Translations under genes and position numbers: made by a program
The notes under the pieces: model-generated
What the model was told of the DNA's origin: nothing
Databases searched by the model: none
The model's input: only the letters and a program-made list of their open reading frames with translations
Source of the DNA: Tetrastigma voinierianum
Taxonomy: Eukaryota > Streptophyta > Magnoliopsida > Vitales > Vitaceae
Direction of reading: 5' to 3'
Assembly (NCBI GenBank): GCA_016808115.1
Contig: JAEQBH010001374.1
Coordinates: forward strand, 19,323 to 83,322
DNA: 64,000 nt
Shown: positions 33,782 to 45,573 of the stretch, piece by piece
Numbering within the stretch: position 1 is the stretch's first letter
How the letters are laid out: every line of letters begins with the position of its first letter

Positions 33782-34639
33782 ACCTCGGTTTGTAATCTCA
33801 AATAAAGCATTATCCATCTTTGGGTGACGAATTGAGCGTTTATTGGTGGTTTAGTTAAACATTGCAAGCGGCCGCGACCATAGAATACGCGAGGAAAATT
33901 AAATACACGAGATGTGAAAATTCATGATCCAAAAGGAAGAGTCTCTCTTTATTCAGTCAAGTACATTCGATTACAATCGATAGTGTCATCGATTACATCT
34001 TGGAAAGAATCACGATCTGGCGAGTTCCCCAAAAAAAAAAACCGGGAAGAAAAGGAAGGAAAACGAGGTGGAAAAAGAGGAGAAGAAGAAAAAATGGATG
34101 GAAAGTTTGTACGAAAAGAGGGAGAAACAAATGTGGAAGAAAGAAGAAATAAAAAGGGGAGAATGAGATGTGGAAGAAAAGAAGAAATGAAGGAAGAGAG
34201 AATGAAGGAGAAAGAGAAAGAGAAAGAGACGAAAGGAGAGGAAGAGAAAAAAGAACAGAAAATAGAGAAAGCGGCACAAGAAATGTACCGCTCTCCCCGA
34301 ACACATTCCCTAGCACGAAGCTAGGGAATAACATGACTCCCATAAAGGGGAAACTAGGAAAAACCTGACTCCCACGAGAAGTCAGCAAACTAAACCGGAA
34401 TCTTCAGGTGGATCCGAAGACGATCAAGCTTCGAGAAGCTTCATCTCGCCTTGATTTCAATACGCTGAAGAAGCTTGGCCACTTAGCAATGAAACACCGC
34501 CATTTATAAGAAGGCAACACTTTCGGAAGAAATTAGCCTGTCGTTCCATTCTCCATAATCAGCATTAAAGGCGCTCGCGCCTTTCCAAGAAAACCAGGGA
34601 GTCAATCGCCGCGCCAAATAGCTCACTTTGAAGAGAGTT
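33782..34639 (+). other. Tat-A 3' untranslated region with long purine tract
   Basis: 34033-34270 is almost pure A/G (GAAGAAAAGGAAGG-type), which explains charged frames on the plus strand and F/L-rich frames on the minus strand. The flanking parts match Tat-B on the opposite strand (15990-16330 and 26280-26580), so the region belongs to the element. Confidence 0.8.
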
Positions 34640-34952
34640 AGGATACACTTTCTGCCGCGAATCACGCAACACAGGAGTCGGTCATTTCAGTTTGGTCGCC
34701 ACGAGCCTGGCCGCGGGGAGGCAAATAAGCTCACTTTGAAGAGTTCGTCACACTGCGCACACGGGTCCAGCGACACAGGTCGAATCGGCTTCGGCTGGAT
34801 CGCCTGGGCCTCGGCGCCGGGCCTAGTGGCTCCACTTTGAAGAGTTGATCTACTCTGCCTGCCTTAGAGCTGGGAGTCGAGATCGGCTGTTTGGATCGCC
34901 ACCAAACACCGGCGCCCGAGCCCGGTAGCTCGCTGAGAGTTAGATGCAGCGA
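34640..34952 (+). repeat. Left part of the Tat-A tandem array
   Basis: About three units of 95-115 bp contain AGCTCACTTTGAAGAGTT, a GTCTACTGC block, GAGTCG-ATCGGCT and GGATCGCCAC. They are the reverse complement of the Tat-B array units. The array stops at Ath-2 and resumes at 40749. Confidence 0.85.
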
Positions 34953-36252
34953 GGATTCGTGCCACAATAGGTGTATTGGAATCAACAAAATTTATATCCT
35001 AAGCTCCTACTGCCGTAGCAAAACTATTGCAGTATAGCGGCTCTAGGGTAGAACACAAGGATGGGTTTTCTTCGTACAAATGATTCGCAGTGATTCAAAA
35101 ATGGTGAATTTGGTTTTGGATTTCAAGGCTTGGTAAAAACAGTGAGGTTTTGGGGTTTAAAACTGAAAATAAAAACAAGTTAAAATGTAAAATAGAACCC
35201 CTTGAAGTGTGGGACCCTTTGGTTTAGGGTTTAAAGGCCTTGACATGTCCAGAGTATTTTCCTCGCGTTGGGGAGGATGACATATAGTCATTTCTGGCAG
35301 GATATAAATTTAACTTTAAAAACTAAACCTATGATTTTCCCTTTTGGAAACATAGCATTTAAATGGGCATAAATATTGCTTGGTGAAAACACATCTAAAA
35401 CCCTACTCCACCCGATAATACTTCGGGAGACAACTAGCCCGAGCCTCAGTGGATACGAGTAAAGTATCCATTGAACCCGAAAAGCTGGCTCTACGTAAAG
35501 AGCATGCTTAAGAGATTTTAACCTATGGTGAGAAGCGAGCGTAAAACAACCTCATAAATGCGTGCGTTAAGCAGAACCTTGAGTTACACACATCTACACC
35601 TTGGCAACTGACCCTCCTCTTGGAGGAAGAGGTCTAGCCAACCATCCTGCGAGTTGTCATCCTCGGAGTGTGCTTTTGGCGAGAAAAGAGGAAAGAAAAT
35701 GAAAGAAAATGAGAAAAGGAAGCAGCGGCGAAACTGCCTCCCGTCTCTGTATTACCGACGTGAAGTGAAGTGATTGATTCTTACAAACCTTGACTTTAGC
35801 TTATATACGGCTGAAGCTGAGAAATTAGAAAAAACTGAAACTAAAGCTATTACAAGGGTTAAAATAGGAAAAAACCAAAACTGTAACAAAACAACAAAAG
35901 CGTGTAAGCTGCGGGAGCGAGGCGACGAGGAAGGAACGAGGGCGGTGGAAGAGGAGCAGTGCTGCGGGAACTAATTTCACGGGTGCTCGATTTCCTGTTT
36001 TTTACGCTATTCTTTCTTCTTGGTTTTTTATCTACAATGCTGAGTTTGACTCTACTTCTTCATGCTTGGATCGACTCAACAATTTCGGCATAATTAGCTC
36101 GTAAAAACTGCAAAATTTGCCACAAAATGCGATCAGTAGAATAGTAGGGACCTTAATGTGCAAATCGGGTTAATCAGAATAATTAGTACACAAAAAGCAC
36201 TCAAAACCTATAATAAATAGGGTTCAAAATAGCACTTTTTGGGCACTAATCA
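34953..36252 (-). mobile_element. LTR L5 (3' LTR of Ath-2)
   Basis: The ends are GGATTCGTGCCAC and GGGCACTAATCA on the plus strand, with the hairpin at 36180-36252 and a TATA box at about 35801-35807 (minus strand). It is closely similar to L6. The differences are mainly short word replacements at CTG/CAG positions. Confidence 0.85.
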
Positions 36253-37570
36253 CACCCCTAACCTACACGTTACTAGTCCCTTAGCAATGAAAGAAGGAAA
36301 GAAAGAGAGAGCATATAAAACGATAACAAAATTGTATGTTCTGAAAAGGTTGCGGTTCACAAAGGTTGTGAAGAAGTAATGCTAACCTCGATGAAAATTA
36401 CGAAACCCGCCTAATAACTATCTGAGAGTGGATTCCATACAAAATTGAGTATCAAAAGAGCCTCCTTCTTGGTGACTCAACCATGAACTTCCACCAAAAT
36501 CTAAGTGTCTTTAGGTTATCAGTTTGCACCAATAAGAAGTTGCAAAAGCTACTCCACGACAATTCTTTTGATACCTTAGGCGTTGACGACCTAAATAGTT
36601 CCAATTCCACACTTATTTCTCACTTCTATTGTATTAGCTAAGTGTAATGCTGAAAACTTCGACTTCACCAAAGTCCGTGTAGCGAGGATTCACCGATGAC
36701 TCCCCAACCAACTAGGTTTAGGGCATCGAGTCAAAGAAGGAGATCTTCAACCACACGAACTCTGGGTTTTCTGGAGTCTTTTGAATGATTTCAAAAATTC
36801 AGCACCTACAACTCGCTAAACTCCACCCGTCCACCCATGTAGCGAGCACAAAGTCGGTGACTCCAAACCAGTTGGCTTAGGGCACCAGGCTTTAAAGGCT
36901 TACGCCATATGCCCCTCGGGCCAGGTACTTTCGGGTTTCAAAGCGGCATGCGACTACTTATCTCTTTTCTTTTTTAACTGTCTTTTCTTTTTCTTTTTGG
37001 AAGACACATTGGCCTTCATTCTTGGGGAACTATAACCTATTATGGGCTGTCAACAAAGCTAAGGTTGGATTTGCAAAGTAAGAGGAATATGTAGCTCCTC
37101 AGCCTGATGATGAAAAGTGATGTGCAGCCCATTGTTGCTAAGGGAATGAGGTGGAAGACGGGAGGTGGCAGCAGGATTCAACTAATCATCCGCTCCGGCC
37201 CCAGGCATGGCATCAATCCCCAACATCAACGAGGATTTAGACAAGTTTCAATTTTTCCAACTTGCAAGTTAGGCAAAACCACAAAGAAGTGAACCTGCGA
37301 TTTTTGAAAAAATTAAGTTGTATAGTATAACAGCTTCACAAAAAGAACAACCATCAAGCCACTGAACATCACAAAATGGGCTTGCTCAAAATAAAAACAA
37401 AAATAAATGCCACTTCCTTCGCTAACTTTCCCCCCAACCAAATGTCACATTGTCTGCAATGAGTCTTGGATTGGAAAGTTAGAGAAGGAAGTGTTACCTC
37501 CTTTATGATATGTGCTCGTTTCTGGATAGGATGCTTCTGAGCTTTCCATCAAAGCACCTTATTCACTTTC
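36253..37570 (-). other. Ath-2 3' untranslated region
   Basis: The double block with GATGACTCCCCAACCAACTAGG (36655-36735) and GGTGACTCCAAACCAGTTGG (36858-36880) and the pyrimidine-rich tract at 36960-37005 are shared with Ath-1 and Ath-3. 37100-37570 is less conserved. No coding region. Confidence 0.65.
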
Positions 37571-37929
37571 AGTTTGGAGGCTTCAGAACAAACAAGTTGA
37601 GGAGAAGAAAGAGAGGAAAAAGTGACCAGTTGGAGTATTTTAAAATTACACCTTCATAGTAATTTAAAAAGTATTCTTTCTGGCTATATTTGGATTCTAC
37701 ACTCTCTAAGCTTTCCAACGGTACCAAAAACACCTAAAACGGAGTTCGGATGAAAAAGTTATGACGAAAACAAAATTGAGGTGCAAAGCACGAGGGGCGG
37801 GTTGCAAGATTACCTTTGTGATTTTCGCGAGATTCTTGAAATTTTGCACCTTGTGATTTTTGAAAAATAAAATAAAAAAAACAAATAAATTTTTTTTTTT
37901 TTTTTTACACAATTTTTGAAAGACCAATT

Positions 37930-38025
<96 letters not shown>

Positions 38026-38399
38026 TGCCTCTTCACTATACTTTATATATAGATAATAATAAAAAATAATATATAAAAATATCCTGAAAACTGACAAAAT
38101 CTTGAGCAGTGAGGCCAAGCATTAACAGTGGAGAAAAGCACTATTAGGTGCGAGAAATTTCGCATTGTTACGAGTCATAACTGAAATTTCGCGAGTTCTT
38201 GAAAAATTCTGCAATTTAACTAGAAACCTGCAAAAATAAACACCTGAAAAAATTAAGAAAAAATGCATAAAGTTGAAAATTAAAGTAAAAACAAATATTA
38301 ACTAAAAATTAGAGAAAATTTAAGAAGAAAAATTAAAGAAATCAAAATAAAATAAAATAAACTAAGATAAGGCAAGTGAAATGAAAACAAAAGGTGGGG
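37571..38399 (-). other. AT-rich central part of Ath-2 with a long (TA)n microsatellite
   Basis: An uninterrupted TA repeat of about 44 units lies at 37936-38023. An isoleucine/tyrosine-repeat frame there is an artefact of the repeat. Poly(T) at 37890-37906 and A-rich sequence surround it. No coding region. Confidence 0.85.
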
Positions 38400-39425
38400 G
38401 AGACTAAGCCTCCTGACCGAGTTTTCAACCTTTTGAGGGTACATTGGGGCGGGTGGAGCTCAAAAATGCCAAGGTTAGGTGCTCGAATGAACCCGACACG
38501 AACCATCCACTATCTTTCATGCGACATAAAGCAGCGCCAATGTCTTTGATGTAGTGGCATAGGCTTGGACTGTGGCCACTAATTTCTTGATGTTTTTCAA
38601 GACAGGCAGTGCAAGGCTGGCCTTAGTGGTGGGTGCTTTAGGGTTTGAGTGTGCTGTAGGTGTGGTATACACTAGGTCAGGAGAGGGTCATACGGCGGTG
38701 GGCTGTTGTTTGCAGGCGGGACTTTTGGGGTTTTTATTGTTTCTTCCTTTCCACCTCCTCGGTCGACATTGAGGAGGTTCTTTCTTTGATGTTTATTGCT
38801 CTCATTTATTGGTGTCAATCGGGCACTCTTCTTAAGGTTCACTTCCTCTTTAGTGAACATCTTCTGGCTGATTAGTGAGCATTGAAATGGAATCTTGTAG
38901 GTTGTCCAATTTTTTACCCATGCTCCATTTCACTTGAAGTCATCAATTCTCTTGTCCCTGTTTTCCATAATGTTAATTTTCGACTTGAGCTGAGCATTGA
39001 TTGTCTTGCGCTTCCCTGAAAGTTACCAGTAGCGGTGAGAAGACCCAGTGGCTTCTTACCATTGGAAGTTGGCGTGGATGTGGAGGGGGTGCATACTGTG
39101 GAGGCACCAGGAAGGGGGTGAACTCACCCATGGAGGATTTCTATAGTCCCTCATGGACATGTTCTAGGGTTTCTCTCCACAGGGTACTGATAGTGTTGCT
39201 CTCCCTCTAAGTACTCCATTGGACCACAATTCAAAAGCTGAAAATGCATACATAGCAAGAAACAGAGAGCCTTACAAAAACAATCTGCTGACAAATTTTT
39301 TCTTTTCTTTTCTTTTACAGTGAAATGAAATAAATAAAAAAAAAAAACGACTGTAATATAAAATAAATTCACCAATACTTGTGATGAGGATCCTGAAGTG
39401 TTCCCTATTTCGTCGAATGCACTTA
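38400..39425 (-). pseudogene. Decayed gag-like coding remnant of Ath-2
   Basis: In element sense, short frames include EYLEGEQHYQYPVERNPRTC (about 39210-39150), MENRDKRIDDF (about 38965-38935) and FTKEEVNLKKSARLTP (about 38858-38811). The first segment has a counterpart in Ath-3 (about 49640-49710). Position after the primer-binding site and the charged, helix-like composition suggest a gag remainder, but I cannot identify a capsid motif with confidence. Confidence 0.4.
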
Positions 39426-39429
39426 GGCA

Positions 39430-39448
39430 CCATCGGCAGATGGCGTCA
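39430..39448 (-). promoter_or_regulatory. Primer-binding site of Ath-2
   Basis: The minus strand reads TGACGCCATCTGCCGATGG two bases inside L6, a variant of the Athila-type TGGCGCCGTTGCCGGGGA site. Confidence 0.55.
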
Positions 39449-39450
39449 TT

Positions 39451-40748
39451 TGATTCGTGCCACCGATAGGTGTATTGGAATCAACAAAATTTATATCTGA
39501 CTCCCTGCTGGTAGCAAAACTGCTGCGTATAAAGCGTCTAGAGAGTCGAACACAGGGATGGGTTTTCTTCGTACAAATGATTCGCAATGACTCAAAAATG
39601 GTGAATTTGGTTTTTGATTTCAAGGGCACGAGTAAAAAGCGATTGAGGTTTTGGGGTTTAAGCGAAAATAAAAATGAAGTTAAAATGTAAATAGAACCCT
39701 TTGAAGTGTCGGGCCCTTTGGTTTTAGGGTTTTGAGGCAATAACATGTTTTTCGTCGCGCGTTGGGGAGGGCGACATATAGTCATTTCTGAGCAGGATCT
39801 TCATTTAACTTTAAAAAACTAAACCACTATGTCCTTTTGAAACATAGCATTTAAATGGGCATAAATGTCCTAGCCGGTGAAAACACATCTCAAAAACCCT
39901 ACTCTCACGATAACTAGCGGAGACAACTAAGCGAGCCTCAATGGATCTAGTGAAAGTATCCATTAAACAACTTGCGAATACACATTAAAGAGAGCATGCT
40001 TAAGAGATTTTAACCTATGGTGAGAAGCAGGAACGTAAACAACCATAAATGCGTGCGTTAAAAACAAGGGAACCGTGAGTTACCTCTACACCTTAGCCAA
40101 CAGCCCTCCTTTTCAAGGAGGAAGAGGTCTAGCCAACCATCCTCTGAGTTGTCATCCTCAGAGGAGTGTTTGGCAGCCGAGAAAGAGGAAAGAAAATGAA
40201 AGAAAATGGGAAAAGGAGGAAGCAGCGGCGAAACTGCCTCCCCTGTCTCTGTATTACCGACGTGAAGTGAGTTGATTGATTCTTACAAACCTTGACTCTA
40301 GCTTATATACGGCTCAGAGCAAGGGAAATTACAAGAAAAACTGAAACTAAAGCTATTACAAGGGTTAAAATAGGAAAAACCAAAAGCGTAACAAAAGCAA
40401 CAAAAAGCGTGTAAGCTGAGGGGGCGACGAGGAAGGAACAAGGCAGTAGGAAGGAACAATGCTCGCAAGAACTAATTTCGCAGGTGCTCAAATTTCCTAT
40501 GTTTTCTGCTATTCTTTCTTCTTGGTTTTTTATCTACAATGCTGAGTTTGACTCTACTTCTTCATGCTTGGATCGACTCAACAATTTCGGCATAATTAGC
40601 TCGTAAGCGCAAAAATTTGCAAAATAAGAATAGGTAGAATAGTAGGGACCTTAATGTGCCGTCGGTTGTCGAGGAATGATTAGTACACAAAAGCACTCAA
40701 AACCTATAATAAATAGGGTTGAAATAGCACTTTTTTTAGACGTAATCA
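39451..40748 (-). mobile_element. LTR L6 (5' LTR of Ath-2)
   Basis: It runs from TGATTCGTGCCAC to GACGTAATCA, with a TATA box at about 40303-40309 (minus strand) and the hairpin at 40680-40748. It is the partner of L5. Confidence 0.85.
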
Positions 40749-41170
40749 GTCTACTACTTTTAGTCACGCAACACCGGGGTCGGATCCATTTCGGGCTTGA
40801 TGCGCACCAAGGCCTGAAAGCGAGGAGCCCGAGTAGCTCACTTTGAAGAGTTAGGTCTACTGCACGAGATCACGCAACCTGGAGTGAGATCGGCTCGGTC
40901 GCCACCAGCCTCCTGCTTAGGGCCCCGAGTAGCTCACTTTGAAGGGGGTTCGTCTACTGCTGCCTGGAGTCACCTTGCTTGACCCTAGGAAGTGGATCAT
41001 CTTGAAATTTGGATCGCCACCAAGGCCTCGGCGCCACAGGAGCCTAGTAGCTCACTTTGAAGGTTCGTCTGCACGCAGTCCCCTTGTGACTGGGAGTTAG
41101 GTCAGCTCGGCTGGATCGCCACGAGGCCTCGGCGCCGAAGCGGCTCAAAGGACGGGCTTCGACTGCTGCA
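40749..41170 (+). repeat. Right part of the Tat-A tandem array
   Basis: About four more units of 95-115 bp with AGCTCACTTTGAAG and CGCCACCAAGGCCTCGGCGCC continue the array at 34640-34952 beyond Ath-2. Confidence 0.85.
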
Positions 41171-41700
41171 CAGGCCATGCAGCCTAAGAGGCAGTTCAGC
41201 TCAGGCAATTCAGCTCACGAGCCCACCAGCTCAGTTAGAAGAGCTCAGCCACCCAACTCAGGACGTGTTACTCAGGAGTCAATTCAGCTCAGACGTTCAG
41301 CCCACTCGGCCTCAGCGCCCGGAACCGCAGCTCAGAATGACGAGCTCGACTACTCTGCATAGGCCATGCAGCCTAAGAGGCAGTTCAGCTCAGGCAATTC
41401 AGCTCCGCGAAACCCACCCGGCTCGGTTAAACTCGACCACCTTTCGGGACGTGTTACTCAGGAGTCAATTTAGCTCAGACGTTCAGCCCACTCGGCCTCA
41501 ACGCCCGGAGCCCAGCAGCTCAGAATGACAATCCAGCCATTACCTGACCGTCACGACCTAGGAGTCGATTTCGGCTCGGGCCATTCAGCTCCGCGAGCCC
41601 GCGGCTTAGTTGAAAGAGCTCAGCCACCTTTCGGGCGTGTTACTCGAAGTCGAGTTCAGCCGAGCAGTTCCACCTTGAGCCGACATCTAAAGCTTTAGAA
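41171..41700 (+). repeat. 189-bp tandem duplication with a diverged third copy
   Basis: GGCCATGCAGCCTAAGAGG occurs at 41173 and again at 41362, and both copies continue alike through CAGTTCAGCTCAGGCAATTC, GGACGTGTTACTCAGGAGTC and CGTTCAGCCCACTCGGCCTC. A third, more diverged copy covers about 41540-41690. The CAGCTC-rich composition is related to the neighbouring array. Frames across it are repeat artefacts. Confidence 0.85.
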
Positions 41701-41964
41701 GCTGTCGAAGTACACAAGCGCTAGCCTTGAAGCCCGAGTTACCCGGCTGAGCGTTCAACTCAGGCTATGCAAACCAGAAATTAGTCGATTCATGCGAGAA
41801 CAACTCGAAATGCACCGGTAGAACACAGTGAGTAATATTTATTAAGGGAAGGCTACATATGTCTTGGGTCCCCGGGCCCAACAAAAAATATATATAAAAG
41901 AAAAGACATAAAAGTCGACATCGGGCGGCCGAGAGTGTGCACGAGGATGTCAGGGCATCGAAGG
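41701..41964. other. Boundary between Tat-A array and antisense ORF
   Basis: It carries the ACATATGTCTTGGGTCC word shared with Tat-B (opposite strand, near 13210). No gene is seen. Confidence 0.45.
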
Positions 41965-44550
41965 AGGAGCGGAGAGGGTGAAGAAGGGTGGACCTCGACG
42001 GGGTGCCCGGTTCTCCAGAATAATCAACATAGAGGGATCCCTCATCCTCCTCGTCGCTGGGAAGGTCAAGAGTGAAATCAGGCAGGAATAGGGCGTGCGA
42101 GCCTTACGAGTGAGCCACCTAGAAACCCATTGAGTACAAGCCTCGGCCCTTAGTCTTCCTATAACCTCATCCCGCTGAGCAACCAGAGTTACCTGTTGAT
42201 GGAGGTCCCCACAACCAGCGCTCCTCCCAGTCGGGCGTTACCTGTGGGGCTTGCGACCTCGGAGGCCTCGCGGCGAGCCCCTTCGATAGCGTCGTCTTTA
42301 TCCACGCGGGTCGTCTTTGATCGCATGCGGAGTTCTTCACTTACTGAGCTCGGCAGGATGTGAGAAGCTCATCCTAACCATCTAAAGTTCGTATTGGGCG
42401 GGCCACGGCTACAGCCTCACAGAAAATCATTTTTGTGCGGCCGTGACTGGTGTTTCGGACTCCATCTTCCCCCTACCCTCGGCCTGGCACGTGCCGGCGT
42501 GAGGTATGCTTCAAATCAGATTTGAGCTTCAACGCCTCCTCGGTCATACGTTACACGACCCACATGACTCAGCCCGCTCGGATGTGAAGCCACCCTCACC
42601 TTATGGCCCAGGGCCGCTTTGGCATAAACTTCGTTTAGTTTGGCCTTTTGGCGAACCACTTGAAATGGTAGCCACGCATATCGACACAAGTTCAACACTT
42701 AACTCAAAATGGACTCAGACACGACAAAGTATGTGAACTTACGGAGGCGACCCCTGGAGAGATAAGGCCAAAGCCTCATCGAACCTTGCGCTCGACCTCT
42801 TGAGGTCGGAATCCTTAAGAATGGGCGAGGCTGCGCTGCCTTGAGATTCGTGAAGAAAGAGTCCCCATCTCCACCAATTTCGGATTCCAAATCTTTCCTC
42901 CTCAATTCTTCCGCCCTTGGATAAGGTGACCTAACACTCTTCGTTGGCCAGTTCAGTGATAATGGGCATACCGCCCGGGCATTTTGCTTTCAGCGGTTCC
43001 ACCGAAAGGATCTTTTGCCTTCCACGGCGGACCGGGACGGCTGCGAACTCAAACTGTAGGAGCCTCGTGGGAGGCAACGGCGCCCGCCCGACACTGAACA
43101 TAAGTAGATGGAGAAGATGAAGAGCTGTTCGGAACTTTGACCCAATAGGCCGATCTTTCTCAGCGAAGTCGGGGTTTTTCGTTTCACGCTCGGGGCTTAG
43201 AGGCGGCGTCTCAATGGGCGATGGTTCTTCTCCCTTAGTGGGTTTAGGAGGGCTGATGGGAGGAGAAACTTTCATGGTGGAAGGAGCGAAGGCCTCAAGC
43301 GTAGGCGGGCCGACCACCGAGCTCGAGAAGGCGGGGAATGTCACGACATGTTCCGGCTCCGCGTAGGGCGCGTAATCGGCCGGCTCTGCTTAGCATGGCG
43401 CTATCTTCAGGGCTGAGGTCAGGTCGAGCACCGGAGAGGCACGTGGACGATGAAGAATTAGAAATATCAATAACCTCACAAAAATCATATCGAAAACAAA
43501 GCGACACTCACTTAGATTCTCCGGGGTGGTCCAAGCCTCGGGCAGCGTAGGGTAATGGATCCTTGTGATGGGTCATATTCCCCGATTGCGACCCGCGACA
43601 AAAGTAACGTTCCTTCCAAAACTTGTGCGAAAAGGGGAGATCGGAAATCACCAGAGGAGCGCCGGAACGCCGACCTTCGGGAAAAAATGGGAAGCCTCGG
43701 AGGTTTCCTTTGCGACAGATCGCAGTGCGACTATCTTAGGGACACCCAAACCCCGGTCCCTAAAGAAAACCGGTGGACGACCAAAATACTGACCATTGAG
43801 CGAAGGCGAGAATCAAAACATTGAAGTCTTTGCAAAACCTTTTATGAAGGGATGCAGAGGAGCGAAGACTATTTTCGAAAGGCCACCTCGAAACATACCA
43901 TCTTAGGTACGGAAGCCACATAGGAGGTGGCATTCGGGAGACCAAACTCGAACGCCAAAAGGAGATCGGTAACGTCTGGCAAAAGTGGCCCCATATGAAG
44001 GACCGACCTTGCTAGGCCCCACAACTAAAGCATGTTGAACGGCGGATTTTAGGTATTCCGACCCCCCAGGATACTTAATCAGGTCTACTCTCCCCTTACC
44101 CTTGTCCAAGGGAAAAGGGGGCGCCCTGGGGGCATCTCGAAGTTCAACCCCGGCCGAACGGTAGGAGGCGTGGCAGTCAGCCCAAAATCGCGACATCAGA
44201 GTCACCTCCATCTGTAGAGAAGAAGAGCGACCGGAACCATGATGGAAGCAGTGATAAAAACAAAACTTGGCCAGCAACCACAGCGCCTCGTCGTATCGCT
44301 CAAAAGAGACCCGGAGATAAAGGCAGCGGGTGAGGAGAATCTGATAGAAAAGCTATCCGAGAAGGCGCCGAAAAGACTCTCCACAAAATTTGGGGAAGAA
44401 GACTAAGGGAGAGGGTCGAACTCGCTAAGGAAGGCAAAGGTCTCGAGGATCGGGAGCACACAAGGCGGGGATGTACGAGAAAGCAGAGAGAAGCGAAGGA
44501 GTGGGAGAAATGGACGCGAAAACCGAAGGGTCATCATTATCACAAGACAT
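41965..44550 (-). pseudogene. Antisense ORF of Tat-A, Transposase_28-like, broken
   Basis: A minus-strand ATG at 44550 opens MSCDNDDPSVFAS, 100 bp from the 3' LTR, so the gene reads back into the element against gag-pol. It continues through a region with SRFWADCHASYRSAGVELRD (about 44190-44130), the Transposase_28-like part with FENSLRSSLHPFIK in two frames (about 43880-43840), the STMKVSPP linker (about 43280), RQKAKLNEVYAKAAL (about 42655-42610, likely coiled coil) and a LPSDEEDEGS-like C-terminus (about 42060). The order matches the Tat-B copy. Frameshifts and stops interrupt it. Function unknown; Tat antisense ORFs are a described phenomenon. Confidence 0.75.
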
Positions 44551-44649
44551 ATGACGATCAAGCCCTAACTAACCCGGCCGGCGGTTGCGTTGCACCGTCA
44601 CGAGAAGCGTTCTGACCCCTTACGTACACCATACACAAAGTGGGGCAGC

Positions 44650-45357
44650 TGATAGGGTTTGAAAAATAAGACTCCTGAGGCCCACTCGCCGGGACGAAAA
44701 GAGGCCCCGGCCAAGCGAACACCCGGGTCCCTAGCGCTAACCCCGAAATGGGAGCCAATTAAAACATCCCAAGGATGATAACAAGATTTGGGAAAGCCCA
44801 TGGCCCACAAATCAAGCGAATCCTTTCAATATGGAAAATAGAATAATCCCAATAACGTCTTATCCTTTAATCGAAACTAAATCTCTGGCTGAGAAAGAAA
44901 GATAATTCATGATATAGCGGCTCATCATACGAGAGATCTACTTTGGATCCTGATAAGGAAGGAAGATTATCCCAAATAAAGCGCTCTTTCTATATCTTTA
45001 CCGATCAATCTGATAAGCAAGTAATACCCATCGATGGGAGAATCTATTCACCGTCAATGGGAAAACACTATACTATCATCTGAGGCCTTCATCAAGGTGA
45101 AGATGCATGAGCATACACACAACATTCGCCTACAGTAGTCTATCTTTGCTCTAGAAAGCGGCAAGCACCCGAGCGGAGCGGCTACGGGGCGAAGCCCACA
45201 CGGCCCTTTCTTTTCTTTTCTTTACATAGGGGGCTGATTCGGAGACATGAAGTCAATAGCGCCGCATCGGAGCAACGGACCCGGCCAGTAAACAGACCAC
45301 ATCTCGGCCCAACGAACCCAATACGGCTATTGGTCAGGGTTGAAAAAGGCATCATCA
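44650..45357 (+). mobile_element. 3' LTR of Tat-A
   Basis: It starts TGATAGGGTTTGAAAAATAAG and ends GGTTGAAAAAGGCATCATCA, 708 bp, parallel to 27671-28363. The preceding sequence AAAGTGGGGCAGC is a plausible polypurine tract and resembles ATGGGGCAACT in Tat-B. Confidence 0.9.
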
Positions 45358-45573
45358 TTTTCCATATTTTCTTATTTTCTAGAATCGTGGTAAATTAATA
45401 TAAACAAGAAAATGAGTATAAATCTTTTTTGAGAAATTTAAGCATGAACTTAAAATCCATTTATGGGAAATTTTATTAGTAAAAATAATTAATAATATTT
45501 GTTTTTAAGGAGGCTTTTCGTTCTATCACAAAAAGGCAGTTCATTCTTCATCTAGGTCGTATCCGCTAAGATC
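45358..45573. other. AT-rich spacer
   Basis: Short AT-rich stretch between Tat-A and the next element. No gene or repeat is recognised. Confidence 0.6.

Larger units (their letters stand above)
34953..40748 (-). mobile_element. Ath-2: short-LTR member of the TGATTAGT family inside the Tat-A array
   Basis: L5 (34953-36252) and L6 (39451-40748) have the same length (1.30 kb) and orientation. A primer-binding site beside L6 (39448-39430 on the minus strand) and a polypurine tract beside L5 (minus strand AGGTTAGGGGTG) define the element ends. The internal 3.2 kb has only a decayed gag-like remnant, so it is non-autonomous. It lacks the U3 AATTTCGC cluster of the longer LTRs. Array units on both sides show it landed in the Tat-A array. 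No exact target duplication was found. Confidence 0.85.
27671..45357 (+). mobile_element. Tat-A: Tat-type Ty3/gypsy element with complete domain order, split by Ath-2
   Basis: LTRs at 27671-28363 and 44650-45357 share both ends (TGATAGGGTTTGAAAAATAA and GAAAAAGGCATCATCA). The internal order is primer-binding site, gag, protease, RT, RNase H, integrase, untranslated region, tandem array and antisense ORF. Ath-2 (34953-40748) lies inside the tandem array, and array units continue on both sides of it. Flanks are T-rich (TTTTT before, TTTTC after), compatible with a 5-bp target duplication but weak. All coding parts are disrupted. Confidence 0.9.

Noticed and set aside
33993..34388. Long F/L-rich minus-strand frames and E/K/R-rich plus-strand frames
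   Set aside because: They are the two strands of a near-pure purine tract in the Tat-A untranslated region. No family similarity and low complexity.
37933..38118. Open frame of repeated isoleucine-tyrosine
   Set aside because: Direct translation of the (TA)n microsatellite.
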